The notes under the pieces were generated by a model, which was not told the origin of the DNA, searched no databases, and saw only the letters and a program-made list of their open reading frames with translations. This document shows positions 7,126 through 17,273 of a DNA stretch of 21,190 nt, piece by piece. The stretch is from Trichosporon coremiiforme (taxonomy: Eukaryota; Basidiomycota; Tremellomycetes; Trichosporonales; Trichosporonaceae): contig BCJJ01000099.1 of the NCBI GenBank assembly GCA_039545355.1, positions 1-21,190 of the forward strand, written 5' to 3'. Position 1 is the stretch's first letter. Every line of letters starts with the position of its first letter. Made by a program: the position numbers and the translations under genes.

Positions 7126-10000
7126 ACATCCGGCCAAGGCCACGGACACTGCTGGACACTTTTTGCCATAGACATCCCTCATGTATTGTTACGACCTACC
7201 GACCATTTCTCAAGAAGAGGCCGTCGTGACTTGGCGGTGGAGAGCAACGGGTAAGATACTGAACACCGAACACCTCGCAGACATAGAGAAGTCCTGAGAG
7301 GAAGGTCATGTGAACAACAGCTAGACGCTACCGGCCGAGCGTCGAACAGCACCGTCAAGTGACCGGACCAACCTAGATCCGTTCTCATGTTCGATTCACG
7401 GCCGATTCGTGCGATGATTCACGTCATTCATTGTCGTTCACTGCGAGGTGATAACAGATCTGTCGTCATATCAGCTGACGACGCGCAGTCAGTATCAACA
7501 GATCTTATTTTCTCTCCGAGCTTGATGTGTTCTGGCGAGAATGAGCATGGGCCGATGGCGTTCGGGCCGTCCCGGGGTACTTCCCGGTCAAGCGGGCCGG
7601 TTAATCAATGGTCGCGTGAGCAGTTACAGACGTTGCTGCTGTGGTAGCCGTTCAGTCAGAGGACAGCCTGAGGAGAGACTGATGGTAAGCCGACAGATCA
7701 GCAGCAGTGCGATTTCACTGTCAGAGGATGCAGAGGTCAGCGCGGCAGCGTCAAATTGTTACCAACTGGGACAGCATGATGGTGAGGTGTGCATCAACAG
7801 GATGTGGATTGATTCGTTTGTGTCGAGTGGCAATGGACGGGGCGGGACTATTGACGCCCGCAACTCGTGCGCATTTGGTGACCATAAGCGATGCTGTGTG
7901 CTCAGCGGTTAGTTAAGAACGCTGCATACACGAATGTGCACTGCATGCACCCACCGCTACGCGCACATATGGAAGACCGGCAGACCAGCTTGCATGAGAG
8001 CAACATGCGTAGTGTTGAAGACAGCTTAGCCGGCGGATTCGTCTCCCGGTGAGAGCAGAAACTCGAAACACAGACGAACCGGGTGGCATCCGTCCCAACG
8101 CTCAGAACGCTCAGAGACCCCGCCAATGAGCTCAGACAGCCTCAGGTAACCCCGCGAAACCCCGCCCAGACTGCCCAGATGAGCTTCGCAGTCGACCCCG
8201 ATGACGCTCTCGCGAGCCCAACTGCGCTACTCGCCATTCACGGACACTGAGGTCGAGTGCCCTTAAGTGGGGTTGAGCCGCATCATCCGGGTGGCTCGAA
8301 CAGTCCGAGTGACGCGGGTGGTGTGGCCGCGATAGCTCCATGTCGCAGAACACAGAACGAGCTCAGAGAGAGCTCGTCGTCGCTTGGTGACATGTTGTGG
8401 GGATAAGGGTATCGTTTACCTGCGCAGTGAATGCTGCCAGCGGTCCGGCGAAAACAGCCACAGTCCATCTGTCATCTAATCAATCTGCGTAGCGGCGTTG
8501 CGGATGTAGCCATAGCAGAGTAGGACGGGAGCAAGTAGCACGATTCCAGCGGCGTTCCAGAATAGCTGTTCCCTGCCGTAGCGTTGTGACGATATAACGT
8601 GAGTACATGAGTATCGGGCGTATGATAGCGCATTGAGGGGTTGACGGGGGGCGGTAGCGAGAGCAAGATCAATAGTAGTACTGGCGAGTGTGAGGATGTT
8701 AGCCCGCGCAGTGGTGAGAGATGCTGATCTGACGAATCTGGTAGCGCGTGAACGTGCTATCCATCTAAGGTTGGGCGTCGATAGCAGCCATGATGGTGGT
8801 CATGGTGGCCACGGCCGTGGGGCGAGATGGCAGGAAGAGTGGCCTGGCGCAAGACGAGCAGGTCGCGGCGCGGTATGGGAGGCAGGTGAGGCAGGAGCGG
8901 CGACCAGACCGACGGCGACGGCCAGTGAGCTCTAAGCTTGTACCATTGTGGCCAAGTCGTCCGGCGATGTTGACCAGATCATCTTGGTCAGACTGAGCGC
9001 GTAGTCGGACCGCACGCTCGTGCTGACGCTAGCTTCACACCCTGCAACGCCCAGTGACGCCGAACTACGCCGGCTTTACCGCCGGGTCTCGCCGCGGTAG
9101 TCGTTCTCCCTGTTGTTCCCTGCTGGCGCAATGAGGCGTCAGGATGCGTCAGGATGCACGGCAAACGGTAGATCGGTCTGTAAGCCTTTCCCTCCAATTG
9201 CTATTAAAGTCATTAGCGCCGACGACGGCCCTGTACTACCTCATGTTATTTGGTTCATTTGTGCCCGGAGCTTTCGGACCTTGGCGCCGTGTAACCTCTG
9301 TGTCCATATCTGGGCGCCGTATGCTTGCTTTAAGCTGCGCTGAAGCATGAACCATGAAGCACGAGGCGGGAGGGGAAATCCGTAGTGCGTGAAAAAGACG
9401 TCAGTAGGCTGGGCGGCAATTAGCGCCATTTGTGCGCAGTCTGTGCGGGCATTCTGGCATGCACGGGCAATGTTGCCCTGCCCAGTCGTCGAGTCCGCCG
9501 CGGAAAGTCAGTTGGGTTTGGTAGAGACAGCAGACGACGTTGTTGGCGGCGTTGAAAGGACATGATCCGGATGTTCAGAGGATGCAACAACGCCGTTGAC
9601 TGGTTGTTTGCTCATGCATGGTGCACGCGAATAACTCGCTAACGGTCTGCCTCGGTGAGGACCGAAATTTGGCCAATGGTGGGGGTGAGAGGTGCGGACA
9701 TCGACCTGGATTGTTCTAGAGGCACGGGTGGATGCAATGCGTTCCAATGCAGAGTCCGAGTCGGGGTAGGCAATCAGATGGGCAGCGGGCAGGAACCGAG
9801 CATGCAAAAAGGGGTCATGGACTGGTGTGAATGACGGCAGCGGGTGGTTATGACGTATGACATCTTGCTCCTTTGCTCTGCCAGCATTGCACGCAACCAG
9901 GGGAAGCACCGAGGAAATGAGGAACGAAGGGGGGGGGGCAGGTCTTATAAAAGGTGAAAAGAGGACGGATGCTCAGACGACACCTGAGCAAACTCACACA
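7126..10000. other. Gene-free stretch of about 2.9 kb
   Basis: I see no supportable gene. Open frames up to about 130 codons exist on both strands, but they lack codon bias, conserved motifs and convincing introns. A 10-bp tandem duplication (GCGTCAGGAT, 9136-9155) is visible. The right end carries the promoter of the small gene at 10001. The stretch could hold noncoding transcripts or a fast-evolving multi-intron gene that eye inspection misses. Confidence 0.45.
9929..9953 (+). promoter_or_regulatory. G10 tract plus TATAAAAG box
   Basis: Ten consecutive G (9929-9938) lie just upstream of a canonical TATAAAAG (9946-9953). The ATG follows about 47 nt after the box, giving a very short leader. 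The AGGGG at the start of the G run also matches the fungal stress element core. This arrangement suggests strong or inducible transcription of the small gene. Confidence 0.7.
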
Positions 10001-10371
10001 ATGACCCACCACGACGGACACCACGACGAGACCCAGCAGGACCAGGTGAGTCACAAGGAACAGTGGTGACGGGTGGATGGAGCGTTGCGCTAACACGGTA
10101 GACCGGCAAGGTCCCGAACCCCGCCAACGAGTCCCAGGTGATCGAGGCGCTCGACCAGCAGCGCGCTGTCAACGACCAGGCCTACGTCAAGAAGGTCCTG
10201 GAGAACTACGCCGACAACAGGAAGAAGGAGGGCGACAACGACGCCAAGATCTCCGAGAAGCTCAACATCGTCCTCGACCGCTTCCCCCACTACAAGAACA
10301 TCGTTGACGAGATCACCAACGAGCGCGGCCTGCCCCCCGTCACCCAGGGCGACCAGTCCAAACGCGTTTAG
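10001..10371 (+). CDS. Small hydrophilic protein with a His-rich N-terminus (unknown function)
   Basis: I do not recognise the family. Two exons, 10001-10045 and 10102-10371, give 104 residues. The 56-nt intron starts GTGAGT, has a CTAAC branch sequence and ends GGTAG. Both exons meet in phase 0. Exon 1 encodes MTHHDGHHDETQQDQ, with four histidines in the first eight residues. The rest is strongly charged, with no Cys, no signal peptide and no membrane segment. Residues about 28-95 look helical, with a patterned VLENY...LNIVLDRFPHYKNIVDEI stretch suggesting an amphipathic helical bundle. It ends SKRV. Codon use is highly C/G-ending, and the TATA box is strong, both signs of high expression. 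It converges with the oxygenase gene, with about 200 bp between stops. A His at position 3, with or without Met removal, resembles an N-terminal Cu/Ni-binding (ATCUN) motif; metal binding is speculative. Confidence 0.83.
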
Positions 10372-10574
10372 AGTAGCCGACGAGGCAGCATAGTCAGCAG
10401 CATGCAGTGACGCAATAACAGACAACGAGCTCTTTTCATATGAACTACAGAAGGGTTACGGGTTACTACACTACCGTGTTGCGATTCGTTTCACAGGAGA
10501 CGGAATTGGACTGATTGACTAATGATGGGATGGATGGTGGGTGGTGCGCCCAAGGGTGCTCAAGAGTTACCTGC
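10372..10574. other. Short shared 3' region between convergent genes
   Basis: About 200 bp separates the stop of the small plus-strand gene from the stop of the minus-strand oxygenase. It must contain both 3' UTRs and poly(A) sites, so the transcripts may overlap. No clear terminator motif stands out. Confidence 0.5.
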
Positions 10575-11880
10575 CTATTTGACGGCGACCGGTGGCGTGT
10601 TCGCCTGCGAGAACTTGGCCGTCTGGCCGGCATACAGGTCTCCGCCGACAAAGGGTTCGAACCCGTTCTTGGTGAAAATGCCGGGCATCTTGCCAGTACC
10701 GCGGGCCATCCACCACTCCTCGGCAGTCATTTCGGGGCCGTCACTCGTCGGCGGCTGTGCGTCAATGAGCCCACCCTTGAGCCGGCGGAGGATGACGCTG
10801 TTCTCGGGCCTGCGGAAGAAGACAAGCGACGAGCGGTCACGCCCGTCCTGTGGGGCGGGAGGGGGGACAACGCGGTGGATGTTGGAGCGCAGAATGCCCG
10901 CGGTGAATGTCACCATGGCGTCGCCCAGGTTTACAATGGGGTGTCCGGGCACAGGCTTGACGTAGACCCACTTGCCGTCATCGGGGCGGCGGATTTGCAG
11001 TCCACCAAGCCAGTTGAAGAGGATTGTCAGAGACCCGAAATCGGTGTGCTCGCCCTGCTGCGCAATGACTTCGTTGAATGGCTGTGCGGGTGCGCGTGTG
11101 AACCGGATGTGGTCGCCGGAGCGCTCGTTCAGCCGGTGCATCTGCAGCAGCGTGCCCTTCTCGAGCCCGAGATTCTTCTCCAGGTGCTCGAACAGAATGT
11201 CCATGACCTGGTGGCAAGAGCGCATGTAGCCCTCGAGCGTCTCCTGCGCATCCGTGATCATCTGGTGGCAAGCGAGTCGCTTGTCCAGACCAAGAACGCA
11301 GTCTTTGCGAATCTTCTTGTCAGCATTGCCCGACCTTCTGCCGCCGATCGCAGTTATTCATTACAACCGGCCGCTGCTGCTCGCTTCCTGCGGCCCAGCC
11401 GCGGATAGAGACGTCGAGGGTGGTGACCATGCGGGGGCTGCCCATGCAGGAGTGACCGTGCGGGCAGTGACATCGAGTGACGATGCGCGCCCGGTGGCGG
11501 CGATTGGAACTCACATTGTAGTTCTGGTTACGGACGAGCTCTCCGTTGGCGTCGTACTGCCCAGTGACCTCGCCGTAGCGGTACGCAAAGAACTCGTGCA
11601 GGTGAGGGCGGCCATACTGGTCCTTGACGTCGTTGGGGAGAGCCCACCACCGCTCCTGCAGTGCATTCACGTCCTCGGCGAGTGAAACTACCCGCTCGCC
11701 CAGGGCAGAGCCAAACATGTCCAGGTAGAAGAAGCCCAGGTCCTTGCACGCCTGGAAGAAGCGGGAGGACTCGTCCTCATCGCTGGCTTCAAGCTTGGAG
11801 AGGTGGATCGTGAGCAGCGGCGCGGTCGGGATATCGTCAGGGAAGGGAGGTAGGGTGTGGTGCGAGGTGGATGGCGGCAT
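10575..11880 (-). CDS. 2-oxoglutarate/Fe(II)-dependent oxygenase, isopenicillin-N-synthase-like fold
   Basis: The product is a cytosolic non-haem iron oxygenase of unknown substrate. Exon 1 is 11880-11515 and exon 2 is 11312-10575, giving 367 residues, the usual size for this family. The intron (11514-11313) begins GTGAGT; the acceptor is placed so that NYN joins IRKDCVLGL, matching the family's conserved position. An AG three bases earlier is also in frame. Unspliced RNA hits a stop at 11320 and would give only 186 residues. Residues about 20-120 form the N-terminal DIOX_N region (FFQACKDLGFFYLD). The C-terminal jelly roll holds the iron ligands His211 and Asp213 (GEHTDFGSLTIL) and His268 (SNIHRVV). 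Arg282-x-Ser284 (RSS) is the 2-oxoglutarate-binding motif. All key residues are present, so an active enzyme is expected. Relatives act in secondary metabolism, nucleobase salvage and amino-acid oxidation; the sequence does not choose between them. Confidence 0.9.
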
Positions 11881-14107
11881 AGTTAGCGCTGGGAGCGTTG
11901 TGAATGACAGGGTGGGAGTGTGGGAGTCGTGGCCGCGTTAGCCGGGTGAGCCGTAGGGAGAGTGTAGAGATTGTGTGAGATCGCGATCGTGCAGCGTGCA
12001 AGTGTGCGGTGTGGACAGCGTCCAGAGATACGGCGAGCCTTTGTACGGATGTCGCGAGTGCGGGCAGGGAGGTGGGCAAGCGTAGCAATGGAGTTGGATG
12101 CCTGGGCGGTGGGTATACGGACATGTGCCTTTCTGATTTCGGCTTTCGCAGATGCCCGACACGCCCGACTTCGGTCATTTCCGACTCCTCTCGTAACTTC
12201 GTACCTTTGTGACTATCACTGGGGCTCTCGAAGCCATCCACAAACCTCAGTACATCATGCATGCAGACCGGCCATGTTCTAAGCGCTCAGTTCCGGCTCC
12301 CAGAGAAAGGCAATGAGTAGTATCCGTGCAGCAACCCTGTTCATTCAGTGACGCTAAGCCACGAGCCACGGCTAGCGGGCCGTTGGCCCGAGAAGGATCG
12401 CGCTCTCCACCGCCCCCGGGCGGCAGTTGTCATTGTCGCTCTGGCGCTTGCGTCTTCTGCATGCATGTTCTGCATGTCTTTGTACGAGGTGTGCTGGCTG
12501 TCCTAGCTTCTCCTGGCGTCGTACCCACTCCTCGCGGTTGTTGACGAGACAGTGCATGTCACCCCTCGGCAGCGTGCCTCTGTCTGTGACTTGCTCCGCC
12601 CCGATTCGTCTGGGAACATCGCATTGTCCGCCGACTGCTGGGACCTTTCAGATGGAGTCAGCTGCTCCATAGTAGCTGTCATGCAGAGTAATACATCCCC
12701 TTCGACTAGCTGCAAGGAGTAGAAACGTCGTGGGGAACGCTCTCAGCCATCAACTGTGCGCTGCGGTATCACACCCCGGCAGAGGTTCTGAGCATTTGTC
12801 GGTGGACCGGCTCCTGCCAGAAATCTGCAAAACGGAGAAATATCGGAGCGTTATCTCTGGCAGCCGATAATGAATTAATCAGCCAGTCGTGTGCAGGATC
12901 ATGCAGGATGTTATCCCGCAACTGCGCGTTGCAGCAAACAGGCAGGAAGCAGGAGACAGGAGGCGGGAGGCAGCAGAGATCAGGCCTGCGCCGCCCAGTG
13001 CTTGTCGCTATGCGCCGCTTGGTGCCGCTGCATGCCGCTCATGATCTCTGTCCGCATAGCCGACACTTTGCCGGCATAGGTAGAGTCGTTGCATTGATGC
13101 ACGGTCGCATGTGCTCAGCGGAGCTAACCTCCGAGTGCCGTGTTTCACCAATCGGTCCCAGCAAATGGGTGAGAGATCCTGCGCTACCCATGGTACCTCG
13201 CTACCACACCCACCATGACCTCAGCTTTGGAGGAGCTAGCTAGCCAGCACCCCGCCCCGAAGGAAGGCAGCGGGGACGCAGAGCCCGGGCTCCACTGGAC
13301 CCCCAGGCGGTACAAACGTGCAGGGATGTGGGGCCGAAGACGCAGCAGACAGCTGGCGTATTGATTCAGGTGGCGCCGATGGCTCACAGTCGAGCTCCCA
13401 CTAGATCGCGGCTAGCGGCCAAGCCCTCATGACTCCTCCGTGTGCATCACGACCTTCTCTGACACGGTGCTCTTGGTGCTAATGAGCAAGGTTTGATGCT
13501 AACGGTGCTCTATCAACTGTGATCAAGGCTTCTGGGCTGGAGCAAGCACACGACCAGGGCCGCCGATTACCTTCCTGCCCGCCGATCACGTTGTTCTGCG
13601 CTGGATCTCTGCGTCCGCAGGACTACCCTTGTACCCTCCCCCGGTTCTCGCGCCGTCGCCTCTGCATCCAGCCGGTCGTGTACCACGCGCCTGCTAGCGC
13701 GGGAGTGCGCAGGAGCGCAGGACCTGCTCGTAGCCGCTAAGCAGGGAAGTGTCTGCTGCCCGCCAGACCTAGTGACTGAGTGTTCGCGCGAGAGGTCGGG
13801 GGGAGCAGTTCCCCACGGCCGCGCCGTCCCACCAGAGCACCCCATCCAACCACCCTATTTTAGAAGCCCAACATGCCCGTTTCTTGTTGTTCTTCTCCAT
13901 CCAGCAACAGTTTTCTGGACTTCGAGTGGCTGTTGACCTGTGATATCCTTCTCATCCTGTGGCCTTTCAACCTTTAGCCCCTCCTCTCCTCTCCTCTCTC
14001 GCTCAACCCTCGGTCGCCTGTGCCGCCTCCCTCGTCGCAACCCCTACGCAACTCCCGCCTCAACTCTTTCGACCCTCCCCCTTCCCGACCACTCACCTTT
14101 GCCCGCC
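11881..14107. other. Divergent intergenic region between the oxygenase and the Zn2Cys6-like gene
   Basis: No supportable gene is seen in about 2.2 kb. Short open frames on both strands have no motif or codon bias. The left end is the oxygenase promoter, without a clear TATA box. The right end, from about 13970, is a CT-rich leader (CTCCTCTCCTCTCC-type) for the gene at 14108. A TATTTTAG at 13856-13863 is a weak TATA candidate. A purine-rich run with CAGGAG-like repeats lies at about 12940-12980. Confidence 0.45.
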
Positions 14108-15407
14108 ATGTCTCCCACCAGGACCACTCCCACCACGCGGGCCAAGGCCAAGGCCACGGCCAGCTCCCCGTCCAAGTCGCCTGCACGTCCCATCAAGACT
14201 TACTCCTTCGAGGTCACCGAGGAGGATGAGGAGTGCCCGAACAAGGCTCGCAACTTTTACCTTGAAGAGTATAAGCTTGCGATCTTCATGAACATGAAAG
14301 CCCGCGAGGCCTACCTTGTCAACGATAAGGGCAGTGTAACCCAGGTTCTCTATTGGAGGTGAGTACCGCCTGACTTCGCGTCTGTGTGAGAATAAGGCTG
14401 ACTCGACAAGTGGCGACTTTCTTGGCGCGCGCTGCCAGCATTGCCAGAAGAACAAGGTCCGATGCGAGTACCCCGACGCGGTGCTCGTTGAGCCCCTCAA
14501 AGACGGCCGTTTCGTTCTCCGTCTCCCCACGTGCAAGTGCTGTAAAGCGGCGCGCCGCTCGTGCAACCTGCCCCTCTGGCAAGCGCCTCCGACCCCGGGA
14601 GCTATGCAGAAGCGCAAGTCCCGCCACCGCAACAAGGCTCTCCCGGCCAAGAAGTGGCCGATTGGCGGCAGCAAGCCTCGCTTTGATGGCAGCACGGAGC
14701 CGCTCGAGGACTCTATGCCCCTCTGCGAAGGACACAAGGCGTGTGACGCGGGCGAGCACTACAAACTCCACGGCGAGCTTCCTCCTGACTGCCACACCGG
14801 CAAGGGGAAGAAGGCGCACTCGTGTTCTTCGCGTGCTGTCCCCAACTCGTCGTCCCGTCCTTCGTCCGGCTCTTCTCGCCGCTCGTCGTCCGCTTCGTCC
14901 CAGGCCGCGTCGTCCGAGCCCCAGTCTTATACTCACTTGAGCGACGACGAGGCTGCCACGCACGAGGCTGCTAACATCCTGTGGCTCATGAGTGGCCGTG
15001 GCGATGAGGCTGCGTCGCCTGCTTCTCAGAAGGCAGGGACGCCTCGTCCTCCTTCTTCGCCTCCTGCGTCCGTCTCGTCCGCCTTCTCCTCGACCGAGTC
15101 CGTTCGCTCCCTCTCACCGTTCTCTGTGGCGCCTCAGCTCTCAGTCTGCGGCTCTCCCCGCTCGGACCGCTCGACCACAGAGCTGGTGACTCCACCCCTT
15201 CGACCCAGCGTCCGCCTGCCTTCCATCGCGGATGGGTTTGGCCCCGAGAGCAAGGCGCTTGCCCACTCTAGCTACTCTCCCCCACCTATTCCCTCGACCT
15301 ACTCCGCTCCCACTCCCACGGACGGCCATGTCCCCATGCTGTCGATCCCTAGTGGTGCTGTTCCCCTTCCAGACAGCCTGCAGGTCTGCGCGATTGCGCC
15401 GGCTTAG
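14108..15407 (+). CDS. Zn2Cys6-like protein with an expanded inter-half loop and Ser-rich tail
   Basis: Exons 14108-14358 and 14411-15407 give 415 residues. The 52-nt intron starts GTGAGT, has CTGAC and ends ACAAG, joining in phase 2. The N-terminus is Ser/Thr/Pro/Lys-rich. Residues 31-83 form a compact acidic then hydrophobic region. Then come two similar cysteine halves: C92-x2-C95-x6-C102 (CQHCQKNKVRC, with the basic KxKxR seen in fungal zinc clusters) and C125-x2-C128-x6-C135 (preceded by LPT, as the Pro before Cys4 in zinc clusters). The spacing inside each half is that of the Zn2Cys6 DNA-binding domain, but the halves are 22 residues apart instead of the usual 5-12. A basic stretch (QKRKSRHRNK) follows, a possible NLS. 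A second Cys/His group lies near residues 190-225. The rest is Ser/Pro-rich and disordered. A nuclear DNA-binding role is plausible but unproven; a lineage-specific zinc protein is the alternative. Confidence 0.84.
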
Positions 15408-15497
15408 AGAGCGCCGCCAGTCGTATCACACCGGGGACACCGCACTGCATTCCGCCACTCCGGCGGTCATACAACCAAGTCAAAACGCATTCGCCCC

Positions 15498-15570
15498 ATC
15501 AGCACATCAAGTCAAGTGTTTATCAGCACATCAAGTCAGGTGTCCCTCGACACGATCAGCACATCAAGTC
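15498..15570. repeat. Three direct copies of ATCAGCACATCAAGTC
   Basis: Identical 16-mers lie at 15498-15513, 15522-15537 and 15555-15570. Extra shared pieces follow (AGTGT, CTCGACAC). They fall 90-165 bp after the stop of the Zn2Cys6-like gene, so they may be in its 3' UTR. Confidence 0.9.
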
Positions 15571-16085
15571 TAGTGTCTCTCGACACCTCAAGCCCAATTT
15601 GTACGCACAGGAGAAGTTGTCATAGAAGCCCAGCCAAGCTGGCCCAGTAGGCCAAGTTGTACGACCACGCCCTCGATGGCGGTCCCTTCTTTCCTTATAC
15701 CGTAATATTCGTTTTCTTGGATCTCTCTCTTTCTTATTTGTAGTGGCGCAGAAGTCAATAATGCAAGGACAATGGTATGTTACAGAGATCGGATCGAAGC
15801 GAGTGTTTACTGACTTTGCGGTTTTGCAAGGCAGCACCGCTACGTCATAGGTCCGGACCAGCCCTGGATGAGGTTCCCGATCTGCGTTTCGCCAGTGTCG
15901 TGTCGCGCGCGTCACAGAGGCGCGCGGGGGGCTGGACATGGCGCTTGGGCGGGCTGAGCGCGCTGGCTGGCTGGAAGCGGAGCGTCTAGGCGAAGAGACC
16001 GATCGCGGCCCCAGATGCAGTGGGTCGAGTGCCGTGTCGCTGTCGTCTGCGGTGCAGTGCCAAGACATCGCGGCTGATCTGATGT

Positions 16086-16110
16086 CTGATGTCTGCATGT
16101 CTGACATCAG
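16086..16110. repeat. Inverted repeat CTGATGTC / GACATCAG
   Basis: The 8-bp arms at 16086-16093 and 16103-16110 are exact reverse complements around a 9-nt loop. Just before it there is an additional overlapping copy of CTGATGTC, and after it GTCAG units recur to about 16145. Confidence 0.75.
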
Positions 16111-17187
16111 CGCCGTCAGGTCAGTGTCAGTGAGGTCAGTGACATCGAGTGCGGTGTGTTTTGGTGGAGGTTGAAGTGGGCTTTGTCTGGTGGAAATTGG
16201 CACAAGCTCGCGTGGGTCGCGTGTCAAGTTTGGTTTCCCAGCGCAGAAGTTCCGAATTCCATCTATGCTCCCCCAGACCCTCTCGTACCTGCTGAGCTAC
16301 TGCCTTGTGTGCTCCGCAGTCGATCCGATCCCAACACGTTCCACAACGGGCAACTGCGTACCTGCGTACCTGCAGACGTCGAGTACGTCAGTACGTCAGA
16401 CCTCAGGCGAGCGCGCGAGCGTCACTACGCACACTACGCGCTACTCCGGGACTGGCCGGCCACACCAAGCATGGGTCCATGGGTTCATGGGACGGTCGCA
16501 CGCGCGCGGCGTCAGTTAATGAAAGCAAGGGGTGTGGGTAGAGTTTGAAACGAGTGGCCCAGGCTGCAGGCTGTGAGTATCCGGCGTCGCGCCGCGGCTC
16601 GTTGGGCGTGCGAGGCGCTGCGCGTCGTCGAGCGACTGAATGAACTGGGCGGGGTACAAACTACGTCATAACAAAACTGCGCCGGGTCAGCTGTTTCGTT
16701 CCCTCGCACCCTCGTCTCGCTGGCACTCTGGTGTCTCTCGTCCATGAACACACACACACTAGACTGCTGCGAGGGCGCGCGGGAGGGGTGGAGGGGGGTT
16801 CAGATCGGGTAGTATTCCATCGTTGGCGCAGGTACGACGCCCCAGGCCTTGGTGCCCTTGTTGCTCGACGTCACAGATCGAGCATCTTGCTCTCCTGGCC
16901 CACACCACCCACTGCCCGCGGATACCGCTGTTCTGGACTGTGCCTCCATTAAGCCTCAGCCTCACCCCCCTTGGGCGTGCTGCGCGCGCACACCACGAGT
17001 GTTGCTCCCCCCGTCCCACTCAAGAGAAGGACTGGAGGAGCCGCGCCACCCGCGCCTCTGCGCTTTCCCCCAGTCCCCAGTGCCTCCCTCCTCAACACGC
17101 CGTCATCGCTCTGTCGTCGTGGCAGGTAGCCGCCCGCTCTCTCGCCCACCGCGCTGCTCGCCAGTCATGGTGGAATGTCATATGTCA

Positions 17188-17195
17188 TATATAAA
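17188..17195 (+). promoter_or_regulatory. TATATAAA box of the metallothionein-like gene
   Basis: A canonical TATATAAA lies 78 nt before the ATG, preceded by a repeated GTCATAT. The leader between the box and ATG is C/A-rich, ending in a run of AACAACAAACAC-like sequence typical of well-translated fungal mRNAs. Confidence 0.75.
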
Positions 17196-17273
17196 CACCC
17201 TCCCCTCGGCTCCTCCTCTGCCCCATCGTTCGCCGAACTCTCATCTGAACAACTCGACAACAACAAACACATC

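Larger units (their letters stand above)
15408..17273. other. Intergenic region: 3' flank of the Zn2Cys6-like gene and metallothionein promoter
   Basis: No supportable gene is seen. The left part has three copies of a 16-bp repeat (15498-15570). The middle has a hairpin (16086-16110) in a GTCAG/GTCTGA-rich stretch and several TACGTCA or GACGTCA sites (15841, 16384, 16392, 16662, 16867). The right part is pyrimidine-rich and ends in a TATATAAA box. ATACCGCTGT at 16922-16931 fits the degenerate yeast Ace1 copper-response consensus (HTHNNGCTGD), but a match of this kind is expected by chance in a region of this size. Confidence 0.5.

Noticed and set aside
6049..7182. A 377-codon open frame on the minus strand with a poly-Leu/Val stretch
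   Set aside because: It is antisense to the lipase. Its Leu-rich part is the reverse of the Lys/Glu codons of the lipase tail, and C/G-ending codons remove stops on the other strand. The lipase frame has the catalytic motifs.
7386..7400. GTTCGATTC resembling a tRNA B box
   Set aside because: The flanking five bases on each side cannot pair to form a T stem and no acceptor stem was found.
10655..10668. GGGTTCGAACCC resembling a tRNA T-arm/B box
   Set aside because: It lies in the oxygenase coding sequence (NGFEPF) and has no cloverleaf or A box around it.
10515..11408. A 297-codon plus-strand frame across the oxygenase
   Set aside because: It is the antisense shadow of the oxygenase exons, whose minus-strand frame holds all iron and 2-oxoglutarate ligands.
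13940..14107. In-frame upstream extension of the Zn2Cys6-like gene
   Set aside because: The extension has no ATG and translates a CT-rich leader. The first ATG is at 14108.
16922..16931. Match to the Ace1-type copper-response consensus before the metallothionein-like gene
   Set aside because: The consensus is so degenerate that a match somewhere in this promoter is expected by chance; not claimed as a site.
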